Shown in pieces: positions 45,415 through 52,554 of a DNA stretch of 64,000 nt; the stretch's first letter is position 1, and each line of letters starts with the position of its first letter. Under the pieces are notes generated by a model that was not told the origin of the DNA, searched no databases, and was given only the letters and a program-made list of their open reading frames with translations. The stretch is from an uncultured Acidimicrobiales bacterium. Lineage in GTDB: Bacteria > Actinomycetota > Acidimicrobiia > Acidimicrobiales > Aldehydirespiratoraceae. The DNA is taken from assembly GCA_951812975.1 (NCBI GenBank), contig CATOTC010000001.1, forward strand, positions 1,582,001-1,646,000, given 5' to 3'. The position numbers and the translations under genes were made by a program.

Positions 45415-45891
45415 ATGACCCCCCATGACCTCGTTGAGATCGAACAGATCAAGCAACTCAAATACAAGTACCTGCGCCTGCTCGACCAGCACCTGTTTCA
45501 AGAGATGCGGTCGGTGCTCACCGACGATGTGATCGTCCGCTACAGCGACGGCAAGTACTCCTACGACGGAGTCGAAGCCGTGATCGGCTTTCTGACAGAC
45601 TCGATGGGCTCAGAGACCTTTCTGTCGAGCCATTCCTGCCACCACCCCGAGATCACCCTCAACGGCGACGGCACGGCCACCGGAATCTGGAAACTCGAAG
45701 ACCAGGTGATCATCGGCGAGCACAATCTGACATTGCGCGGCGCGGCGTTCTACTACGACGAATACGTCAAGACCGCCGCGGGTTGGCGGATCAAGACCAC
45801 CGGTTACCGCCGGATCTTCGAAGAGATGCATCCCCGCTCCGCCATCGAGGGGCTCAACCTGGTAGCCACCTGGTTCGGCGGCGAAACCTAA
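45415..45891 (+). CDS. SnoaL-like (NTF2-fold) protein
   Basis: The 158-residue protein LVEIEQIKQLKYKYLRLLDQHLFQEMRSVLTDDVIVRYSDG has the cone-shaped NTF2/SnoaL_4 pattern, continuing with HHPEITLNGDGTATGIWKLEDQV and AAGWRIKTTGYRRIFEE. Members include polyketide cyclases, dehydratases and many small-molecule isomerases. The function here is unknown. It begins 15 bp after the peroxidase gene and is likely on the same transcript. It is the last gene before the low-GC island. Confidence 0.8.
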   Translation: MTPHDLVEIEQIKQLKYKYLRLLDQHLFQEMRSVLTDDVIVRYSDGKYSYDGVEAVIGFLTDSMGSETFLSSHSCHHPEITLNGDGTATGIWKLEDQVIIGEHNLTLRGAAFYYDEYVKTAAGWRIKTTGYRRIFEEMHPRSAIEGLNLVATWFGGET

Positions 45892-45974
45892 GCGTTCGAG
45901 GGTCCGGGCGCCACCCGGCGTGAGGTACAAAGTGTCCTACGGCGCACACCGAGAGTGCAGAAGCGCGGTGACGG

Positions 45975-46511
45975 CTACGGACCGGAAACAAACACGACGG
46001 CGGGACCGACGAGAAGACCCTCGCCCGAAGCGACTGGGCGGGTAGCCTCAACTCCGTCCAGCTGCATTCTAGCCGTACCGTCGTCAACTAAACCTACAAT
46101 GAGGTACTGTCCTAGAGTACACACTACCGGATCAACTGCTCCTGTTTCGTCCTCCCATGATACGGCGAACGGCGGGTCATTTCGATAGATCACCGCGCGC
46201 AGAGAAGAACCATATAGCCCTGTCTCAACGTAAGTGGCATTAGTCGAGCCGGAGAACTGACCTAGTTCAATGGGCTCGTCATATTGGGGGCTAACAGCGA
46301 CGATAGTGAAACGATCACCCGAGAGCCCGTTTCCCTGTTTGACTTCAATCCAAACTTGCTCGTTCAGACGACATTGGTGGCTATCAGATGATGAACCAGC
46401 GCATGATACGGTCAGAGTAATTGTCGCAGAGACAAGAACGAAGAAGCGCCTAATTGCCTGATACAGAGTCAAGAATCTGCCTATACCGATCAAGAAGATC
46501 CGAGTTGGCAT
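45975..46511 (-). CDS. Hypothetical exported protein of the low-GC island
   Basis: A 178-residue product with an N-terminal hydrophobic export segment (FFVLVSATITLTVSCAG, perhaps lipid-modified at the Cys) and a mature part with two Cys and many Asp, Gly and Val (DRFTIVAVSPQYDEPIELGQF). No family recognised. From ATG 46511 it would overlap the upstream gene by 62 bp. TTG 46472 would reduce this to 23 bp and give a compact signal peptide. The local GC content is visibly lower than in neighbours. Confidence 0.55.
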   Translation of the reverse strand: MPTRIFLIGIGRFLTLYQAIRRFFVLVSATITLTVSCAGSSSDSHQCRLNEQVWIEVKQGNGLSGDRFTIVAVSPQYDEPIELGQFSGSTNATYVETGLYGSSLRAVIYRNDPPFAVSWEDETGAVDPVVCTLGQYLIVGLVDDGTARMQLDGVEATRPVASGEGLLVGPAVVFVSGP

Positions 46512-47142
46512 CACTCCAGTCGGGGATGAGCTCAGTCAACAAGAAGTACTCAAAATCAGTCTCAAGACCGACGGTACACTTATCGCGATCATGGATGGCT
46601 ATATGGGTACGTTCGGGGGTGAGCGACCCATCAGTTATTGCCGTCTCTATGTCGGCGGGCGAGTCGAAATCATGGCCTCGTTTCCGCATACACCGACGCC
46701 AAGATCCTTGGAGTTCCAACGCTAGGTCGGCTTTGCTGGCTCTGTCGTAGAGTTCCTCGACTGCCACGTCGAGAGCTTTCTGGATTTCGATGAAATCGAG
46801 AAGCTCTGGGCGTGAACGGGCTGGACTATTGCGTTCCAGCGATTCCCTAGTGGCATTTCCATAAGCAAAAGCAGTGAACGACTTATCACTTTTCGCCAGG
46901 TCATGAACTGTGTTGAGGAGTTCGGCATGAGAACTTGAAAGCGCCGCAACTTCCGCCTGCGATACGGCACCAAGGGCAGCGATACGGGGATCAAACGAAT
47001 ACTGGTCCAGTGCGGATCTGATATCACTCTCCGAGGGTTCGCTCCCTTGTGTGGCAGCGCCGACCGCAGTGCCTATTCCCGCGGTGACCAACACCAAGGT
47101 TGCAACAACCACAAATCTTCGAGAGGGTCGCCTAGGTTTCAT
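46450..47142 (-). CDS. Hypothetical membrane-anchored or secreted protein of the low-GC island
   Basis: About 230 residues. MKPRRPSRRFVVVATLVLVTAGIGTAVGAA is an evident N-terminal signal or anchor after basic residues. The mature region is helical and charged (SDIRSALDQYSFDPRIAALG, ELLDFIEIQKALDVAVEELYDRA) with two Cys (RRCMRKRG, DKCTVG). No family recognised. Other possible starts are ATG 47160, 47175 and 47184. It shares low GC and orientation with the genes on both sides. Confidence 0.55.
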   Translation of the reverse strand: MKPRRPSRRFVVVATLVLVTAGIGTAVGAATQGSEPSESDIRSALDQYSFDPRIAALGAVSQAEVAALSSSHAELLNTVHDLAKSDKSFTAFAYGNATRESLERNSPARSRPELLDFIEIQKALDVAVEELYDRASKADLALELQGSWRRCMRKRGHDFDSPADIETAITDGSLTPERTHIAIHDRDKCTVGLETDFEYFLLTELIPDWSDANSDLLDRYRQILDSVSGN

Positions 47143-47201
47143 TGTCCGGGCACTAACCATAGAACCGTTCACCATCTTTCTCATTTTCGTCACAATCCAA
47201 C

Positions 47202-47715
47202 CTACCCTGGACAAGAATACTCGGGTTGGACGTCGCTATACCCGTGAGTTCCATCAATAGTAAACTGTAAGGTCGGACCGCTCCAAACCCACCAACTGAG
47301 ACCTGCACGCGTACGGTAACGGTGAGTGCCATCACGACAAGGCCTAGAGGGTGTGGCGCTCCAACTGCTGGTCCTACCGTTCCCAAAAGCTGCCGCACCG
47401 GTTTCCCAGTTGCAACCCCAAAATCCACAGTGCTTGCTTTGCTGCCGGACATACACTTGGCGAATCAGACAAGTCCAGTCAGGGTTCTGATTGACAGTCC
47501 CTGGGCTCGACACTGAGTTGGAGTGCCGATTATAACTGGGCGTCTCTGGCAACATCTGGGCAACCACATTCGCATAGAGGCAAGCAGCCGGCCGGAGGAG
47601 CGTCCCTAACTTGGGAAATTGTTACGACGCTGAACACAAGCGCCATTATCATGACCTTGGTCGCGGATCCTGATAGTCGGGTGGGCTTAGAGTGTTTCTG
47701 CCGGTTGATAGTCAT
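47202..47715 (-). pseudogene. Secreted Cys/Trp-rich protein gene, apparently split by a frameshift
   Basis: From ATG 47715 the frame gives a signal peptide (ATKVMIMALVFSVVTISQ) and RDAPPAG, then runs into Cys-rich sequence that stops at 47530. One base out of phase, an open frame from about 47610 to the stop at 47202 codes for a plausible mature protein with DWTCLIRQVYVRQQSKHCGFWGCNWETG and GLSWWVWSGPTLQFTIDG. Removing one G near 47601 would join them. It is either a pseudogene or a sequencing error. Function unknown. Confidence 0.45.
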
Positions 47716-47841
47716 GATTACATCGCACGATAGCAGCAAATCCAACATAGTTACAACATATGATCACCAAGCCACCTCATGACAACCCTCAACCAGATCA
47801 CCAAATCCGCGACACACGGCGTCTTCTTGAGGTTCCGAAGC

Positions 47842-48004
47842 TCAGGTGTGGCGGGGGCCGCCGCGGTCTCCGGGCCAGCGGCTTTCCCCACGGGGCTGGT
47901 CGCTCTTGTTCGCTTTGCTCACGGGCCGCTGGGCCCTGGCGTCGGCGTGGGTTTCGTGGGTTCAGGTGTGGCGGGGGCCGCCGCGGTCTCCGGGCCAGCG
48001 GCTT
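47842..48004. repeat. 43-bp direct repeat, 120 bp apart, one copy forming the 3' end of the decarboxylase gene
   Basis: 47842-47884 and 47962-48004 are identical 43-mers beginning TCAGGTGTGGCGGGGGCCGC. The right copy starts exactly at the stop codon of the gene at 47962. The left copy lies outside it, toward the low-GC island. Between them is a fragment of the TTGTTCGCT repeat also found around rsmG. No gene is evident in 47716-47961. Confidence 0.9.
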
Positions 48005-48750
48005 CCGCCGATCACGTCTGCGTGGGGCCAGAAGGCGTCGGGGTCGAGGGGGCCGGCGTTGGTGATGTCGCGTGCCTTGGCCTGATGGGTGACCAACTGG
48101 GACGACACCATCTCCTTGACCGGCAGATAACGCGCCACGGGATCCCAGGGTGAGTCGAGCAGCTTCAGATCGCCGTCGATCTCCTCCACATGGACCTGCT
48201 CGAAGCGGGTGGCCACATCGACCACGTGGGGTGGGAAGTCATACTGCTTCTCGGTGCCGCCGATGGCACGGGAATACTTGGTCCACCACTCGTGCTCGAC
48301 GAACTCGCCCTCAACCGGGGCTCCAACACCAGTCACCTCGCCGCAGAACTCGATGAAGGTGTAGCCCTGATGGACGGTACGGGCGCCCACATGGTCACCG
48401 AGACGGAAGAACTCGATGTCGCACAGGAACTTGGGCTGACCGTTGAGCTCACCGCTGATAAACACAGCGGCCTCCTGGTCGATCCCCATGCCGAGGTTGT
48501 AAGCCCCCTCGACACCGTTGAACGAAGCCGGAACCTTCACACTGACCCCAAACTCGGGTTCACCAAGGACCGGCACACAATAGATCCCGATCTGCACAAC
48601 CGGATCAAGCGGAGTGAGCCCGGGCGGCAGCAGCGGAGCGATGTTGGCCTCGTCGGTCGTGTACTTGACGACGAGTTTGGGCCAGCCGGCAACCTCACCC
48701 GGTCGGCTCATCGGCGCTGGGTTGGGCACGGTGTTCTCTGGCGTGGTCAT
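47962..48750 (-). CDS. Acetoacetate decarboxylase family protein
   Basis: The 262-residue protein matches the ADC fold: VKYTTDEANIAPLLPPGLTPLDP, then GAYNLGMGIDQEAAVFISGELNGQPKFLCDIEFFRLGD, where Lys in GQPKFLCDI is at the place of the Schiff-base lysine. Members decarboxylate acetoacetate or act on other oxo acids, and some are aldolase-dehydratases. It is divergent from an amidohydrolase at 48850, and the 99-bp gap holds both promoters. The last 14 codons lie in a duplicated 43-bp block. Confidence 0.82.
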   Translation of the reverse strand: MTTPENTVPNPAPMSRPGEVAGWPKLVVKYTTDEANIAPLLPPGLTPLDPVVQIGIYCVPVLGEPEFGVSVKVPASFNGVEGAYNLGMGIDQEAAVFISGELNGQPKFLCDIEFFRLGDHVGARTVHQGYTFIEFCGEVTGVGAPVEGEFVEHEWWTKYSRAIGGTEKQYDFPPHVVDVATRFEQVHVEEIDGDLKLLDSPWDPVARYLPVKEMVSSQLVTHQAKARDITNAGPLDPDAFWPHADVIGGSRWPGDRGGPRHT

Positions 48751-48849
48751 TGGCGGTCCTCCGATGGACTGAGATTAGGAAGCGCGATCAACGCTGACCT
48801 ACAATGCCCGGGTTCGGGTAGAAAGCTCAAATCGTAAAGGAGCACACCC

Positions 48850-50139
48850 ATGCCGGATCCCCTCGAAGGCGTTGACCAGAGCAACGCTCCATACATCATC
48901 GTCTCCTCAGACACCCACGCCGGGTTGTTCGTCGAGGACTACCGCGAGTACCTCGAGTCATCCGTGCACGCCGAGTTCGACGAATGGTTGCAAACTCGCC
49001 ACCAGCACAGGGCCATGGTCGAAGAACTCAACGGCGAATACGTTGAGCAGTGGGAACGGGACAACGAAGTCGGCCTCAAAGGCGCATACGACCCCGAGAT
49101 CCGCGACAAGACCCTCGATGCAGACGGTGTGGCCGGCGAGATCATATTCGCCGACGGAGACGCCGTCACCGGAATGGAAGCACCGCCGTTCGGTGCCGGG
49201 CTCCAGGCCGGGATGATCACCGACCCCAGGCTCGCCTGGGCGGGGGCCCGGGCCCACAATCGCTGGCTCGAAGAGTTCTGTGCCACGAACCCACCCCGCC
49301 GCGCTGGGGTGGCGTTGGTGCCGATCACCCACGGAGTTGCCGAGTCCGTCAAAGAGATCGAGGCGCTGGCCAACAAGCCCGGGGTCAAAGGAATCATGAT
49401 CCCCACCATGTGGCACGACCATCCGTCCTACGGCCACGAGAGCTACGACCCGGTTTGGGCCGCGTGCGCTGAAGCAGACCTGGTTGTTCACACCCATTCC
49501 GGGGAGGCCGACTCCGAGTCCTACAACGACAACATGGCCCAGTACATGCTGGAAGTGGCGTTCTGGACCCACCGGCCACTGTGGCAGCTTTTGCTCTCGG
49601 GCAAGTTCGACAAGTTCCCGAACCTGAAATACGCACCGGTCGAATGCGGATCTTGGTGGCTCGGCGACCTGCTGTTCAAGACCGACGCGGTATTCGGCGG
49701 GCGCAACTGGAAGGTCAAGAAGATGGCCTCGCGCACCAAGGACCTGATCCAGAAACTGCCCTCGGAATACGTCGGCACCAACGTCTTCATCGGTGCCTCG
49801 ACGATGAGCAAGGTCGAACTGCGCCGCCGCTACGTGAACGGCATCGATGCGCTGATGTGGGGCACCGACTATCCCCATCCGGAGGGATCGTGGCCCAACA
49901 CCATCGAACGGCTTGAGACCGACTTCCAGGAGATCCCGGTGGAGGAGACCCGACTGCTGCTGGGCCTCAACGCGGTGCGCTGCTACAACTTGGACCTCGA
50001 CGGTCTCACCAAGATCGCTGAAGACATCGGCCCAACGCCGTTGGAGTTAAACCAGGATCTCGACCTGCGCACCTCGCCGACCGCGATCCGCGACGCCCGG
50101 TTCTGGTTCGAGGACTACAACATCGATTGGCCCGACTAG
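48850..50139 (+). CDS. Amidohydrolase_2 family metal-dependent hydrolase
   Basis: A 429-residue TIM-barrel protein. It starts with YIIVSSDTHAGLFVEDYREYLE (first metal-binding His), then has GIMIPTMWHDHPSYGHESYDPVW, DLVVHTHSGEAD and the C-terminal LMWGTDYPHPEGSWPNT with the catalytic Asp. Such proteins include decarboxylases and hydrolases of aromatic or carboxylic substrates. The substrate is not deducible. The ATG has AAAGGAG at optimal spacing. It is divergent from the ADC-family gene, perhaps related in pathway. Confidence 0.85.
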   Translation: MPDPLEGVDQSNAPYIIVSSDTHAGLFVEDYREYLESSVHAEFDEWLQTRHQHRAMVEELNGEYVEQWERDNEVGLKGAYDPEIRDKTLDADGVAGEIIFADGDAVTGMEAPPFGAGLQAGMITDPRLAWAGARAHNRWLEEFCATNPPRRAGVALVPITHGVAESVKEIEALANKPGVKGIMIPTMWHDHPSYGHESYDPVWAACAEADLVVHTHSGEADSESYNDNMAQYMLEVAFWTHRPLWQLLLSGKFDKFPNLKYAPVECGSWWLGDLLFKTDAVFGGRNWKVKKMASRTKDLIQKLPSEYVGTNVFIGASTMSKVELRRRYVNGIDALMWGTDYPHPEGSWPNTIERLETDFQEIPVEETRLLLGLNAVRCYNLDLDGLTKIAEDIGPTPLELNQDLDLRTSPTAIRDARFWFEDYNIDWPD

Positions 50140-50180
50140 ATCTGTCGACGGGTTCCTCGGCCCTGCACTTGCCAACGGTT

Positions 50181-50270
50181 ACGGAAATTGTCTAACCGAT
50201 GCAGCAGAAATGGTCTATTTTGTCTGCGGAAATTGTATATTTTCACCAGCGGAAATGGTAGATTCAGGTT
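50181..50270 (+). repeat. Four iteron-like 22-23 bp direct repeats directly before a DUF4143 gene
   Basis: Units start at 50181, 50204, 50226 and 50249 and share the core GCGGAAATTGTATATTTT with variations (for example GCAGAAATGGTCTATTTT, GCGGAAATGGTAGATTC). The last ends at the base before the GTG start. The sequence is AT-rich against the surroundings. Helical spacing suggests cooperative binding of a regulator. Confidence 0.8.
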
Positions 50271-51563
50271 GTGAACAGCGCTTTGCTCGTACCTGACGGC
50301 TACGTTTCTCGGGTTGTGGAGTCTGCGGTTCGCCGTGCGCTCGCAGCGGCGCCGATGGTGCTTTTGGAAGGGGCCAAAGGATGCGGGAAAACCTGGACTG
50401 GCCTGAGTTCGGCACGCTCCAAAATGATGCTGGACGCGGACGCCAACGACTTGGCCCTAGCCCAGGCCTGTCCCCGCCCCGCCCTATCCGAGGGGCCTTC
50501 GCCCAAACTGGTGGACGAGTACCAGCGGGTTCCGGAGTTGTGGAACATCTTGAAGGGAGTCAGCGACGAAGACCGCAACCCTGGCCGTTTTATTCTCACT
50601 AGTTCCGCAGAGAAGGTCGACGACATTACCCGGCACTCTGGGGCCGGCCGCTTGATTCGGGTCCGGATGCGGCCGATGTCGTTGTTCGAGACCGGTCACT
50701 CCAACGGGGCTGTGTCGTTGAGATCATTGATGTCCGGCGAACCCGCGCAGTCAGGACGCTCAGAGGAGATTTCTCTCGGAGCCTGGGCTGACATTGTCTG
50801 CACCGGTGGGTGGCCTCGTCACCTGGGCATGGTCTCAGATCCCGCTCAGAGGCTCCTTGCCGCCTATTTGAATGAAACCATCAAAGCCGACATGCCTCTG
50901 GAGACCGGTGTGCGACGTTCCCCTGCAAAGGTCATGCGCTTGCTCCGCTCCTACGCCCGCCACACGGCGACCGTCGCAACCCAAGCGTCGCTCGCCCGAG
51001 ACACGGCCGGCGATGGGCCTGCAGTGAACCGTCATACCGTTAGCAGCTATATCGACGCCATGCATCGCTTGTTCGTACTGGACGACCTCGAAGGATGGGC
51101 ACCAGCGATGCGTTCCAAGTCGGTGCTGCGCCAATCTCCGAAACGGCATATGACCGACCCGTCGTTGGCTGCTGCGGCTCTGCGTGTAGGGCCGGGCCAC
51201 TTGCTTGAGGACTTGAGGACCTTGGGACTCCTGTTTGAATCGTTGGCCATACGGGACTTGCGAGTGTACGCGGAAGCCCACGACATGTCGGTCTGGCACT
51301 ATCACGACGACCAGAATCGGGAGCTGGACGCGGTGATCGAACATCCCGGCGGACGGTGGATCGCAGTCGAAATCAAACTCGGAGGAGTGCCCTCCAGGTT
51401 GGACGAGGCTGCTGCGGCGCTGTTGGCTGTAGCCCGCCAGGCGGTCAGACACTCGCGGCGAGACCCACCGACTGCACACGTCATGCTCACCGCGTTCGGA
51501 CAGCGCGCCTACCGGCGTCCCGACGGGGTTGATGTGGTGCCTTTGTCGCAGCTGGGGCCGTAG
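50271..51563 (+). CDS. AAA-type ATPase with DUF4143 domain
   Basis: The 430-residue protein has Walker A LEGAKGCGKTWTG at about residues 32-44, the LVDEYQRVPELWNILKG Walker B region, and RFILTSSAEK. The C-terminal DUF4143 part contains FESLAIRDLRVYAEAHDMSVWHYHDDQNRELDAVIE and VAVEIKLGG, resembling a nuclease-like fold (D-x-E-x-K). Family members are common solitary genes of unclear function. The GTG start lies right after four direct repeats. Confidence 0.85.
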   Translation: MNSALLVPDGYVSRVVESAVRRALAAAPMVLLEGAKGCGKTWTGLSSARSKMMLDADANDLALAQACPRPALSEGPSPKLVDEYQRVPELWNILKGVSDEDRNPGRFILTSSAEKVDDITRHSGAGRLIRVRMRPMSLFETGHSNGAVSLRSLMSGEPAQSGRSEEISLGAWADIVCTGGWPRHLGMVSDPAQRLLAAYLNETIKADMPLETGVRRSPAKVMRLLRSYARHTATVATQASLARDTAGDGPAVNRHTVSSYIDAMHRLFVLDDLEGWAPAMRSKSVLRQSPKRHMTDPSLAAAALRVGPGHLLEDLRTLGLLFESLAIRDLRVYAEAHDMSVWHYHDDQNRELDAVIEHPGGRWIAVEIKLGGVPSRLDEAAAALLAVARQAVRHSRRDPPTAHVMLTAFGQRAYRRPDGVDVVPLSQLGP

Positions 51564-51594
51564 GTCAAACACAATCATCCGCCGGTTCCGCTGC

Positions 51595-52335
51595 TCAGCT
51601 GGTGATGGAGCCGCCGTTGACGTTTATTGTCTGGCCGGTAATCCAACTGGCTTCCTCGCTGACGAGGTAGACGCAGATTGCGCCGATGTCGGCGGGCGTA
51701 CCGAGGCGTTTGACGGGAATCCCGCGGGCGAGATGCTCGGTGTAGTCCCCACCTGCGGTGTTGTCCATCAAGCCGAGGGCGACGCTGTTTGCGGTAACTC
51801 CGAATTGGGCGTTCTCCAAGGCCAGCGACCGCATGAACCCCAGCCCGCCTCCCTTGCCCGCCGAGTAGGGGGCCACGCCGATGCCGACACCAGCCGAGCC
51901 CGCACCTGACGAGATGGTGATAATCCGCCCCCAGCCGGCCTCGACCATCGGGTTGATCACGGCATGCACGCAGTTGAGCACACCGCGCAGGTTGACCTCT
52001 ATGGGGCTGTCCCACTCGGCGGGTTCCATCTCTCGGAACGGCTTGGGGCGCATCTGCTCAGCCCCGCCGTTGCCGGCGTTGTTGACGAGAATGTTGATGG
52101 GCGGGTGTTTGGCGAGTTCAGCCTGGACGGCATCGAGGTCGGTGACGTCGAATCCCGCCGGGGCTGCCGATCCTCCGGCTGCGGAGACTTGATCGGCGAC
52201 CTCAGCTGCTCGTTCGGGGAGAAGGTCGTTGATCAGCACATGCGCGCCTTGGGATGCCAGAGCCGAGGCGATTCCCGCCCCCACGTTCTGCCCCGCCCCG
52301 GTGACCAACGCCGTCTTGTCGGATAGATCAAACAT
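51595..52335 (-). CDS. Short-chain dehydrogenase/reductase (SDR)
   Basis: A 246-residue Rossmann oxidoreductase: cofactor motif TGAGQNVGAGIA, NILVNNAGNGG, and the catalytic Ser in ITISSGAGSA with Tyr-x-x-x-Lys in YSAGKGG. The C-terminal ASWITGQTINVNGG is of the classical SDR type. Substrate unknown. I take ATG 52335 (MFDLSDKTALVTGAG), the usual N-terminus. It is divergent from glnS, with a repeat-rich 219-bp gap. Confidence 0.9.
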   Translation of the reverse strand: MFDLSDKTALVTGAGQNVGAGIASALASQGAHVLINDLLPERAAEVADQVSAAGGSAAPAGFDVTDLDAVQAELAKHPPINILVNNAGNGGAEQMRPKPFREMEPAEWDSPIEVNLRGVLNCVHAVINPMVEAGWGRIITISSGAGSAGVGIGVAPYSAGKGGGLGFMRSLALENAQFGVTANSVALGLMDNTAGGDYTEHLARGIPVKRLGTPADIGAICVYLVSEEASWITGQTINVNGGSITS

Positions 52336-52432
52336 CCACCCGACGCTAACCGACACAAGCCTGCTCGCCGAAACCGCCCGGGGCGGCTCCGGTTGGGCGC
52401 GGCGTTAACCCCGTGCCCGGTGACAGGAGAGA

Positions 52433-52503
52433 GCGGTTCCGGTTGTGCCCGGCCTCAGCACTGCGCCCGGCGACAGCACTGCGCGGTTCCGGTTGTGCCC
52501 GGC
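52433..52503. repeat. Direct repeat in the glnS upstream region (period 50)
   Basis: GCGGTTCCGGTTGTGCCCGGC occurs at 52433-52453 and at 52483-52503, with further GCGCCCGGCG(A)CAGCAC words around them. The block 52390-52530 is low-complexity GC-rich and non-coding. Confidence 0.85.
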
Positions 52504-52541
52504 GACAGCACAGCGCCCGGCGTTAACACCGCAACAACGCG

Positions 52542-52547
52542 TAGCCT
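52542..52547 (+). promoter_or_regulatory. Putative -10 box for glnS
   Basis: TAGCCT is followed by 7 nt and GTG 52555. There is no Shine-Dalgarno, so a leaderless start is likely. Confidence 0.45.
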
Positions 52548-52554
52548 GAGGTGC

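Noticed and set aside
47779..48153. Gly/Ala-rich coding frame with 40-residue repeats on the plus strand
   Set aside because: It is produced by the 120-bp spaced repeat and lies opposite the decarboxylase-family gene, without a ribosome-binding site.
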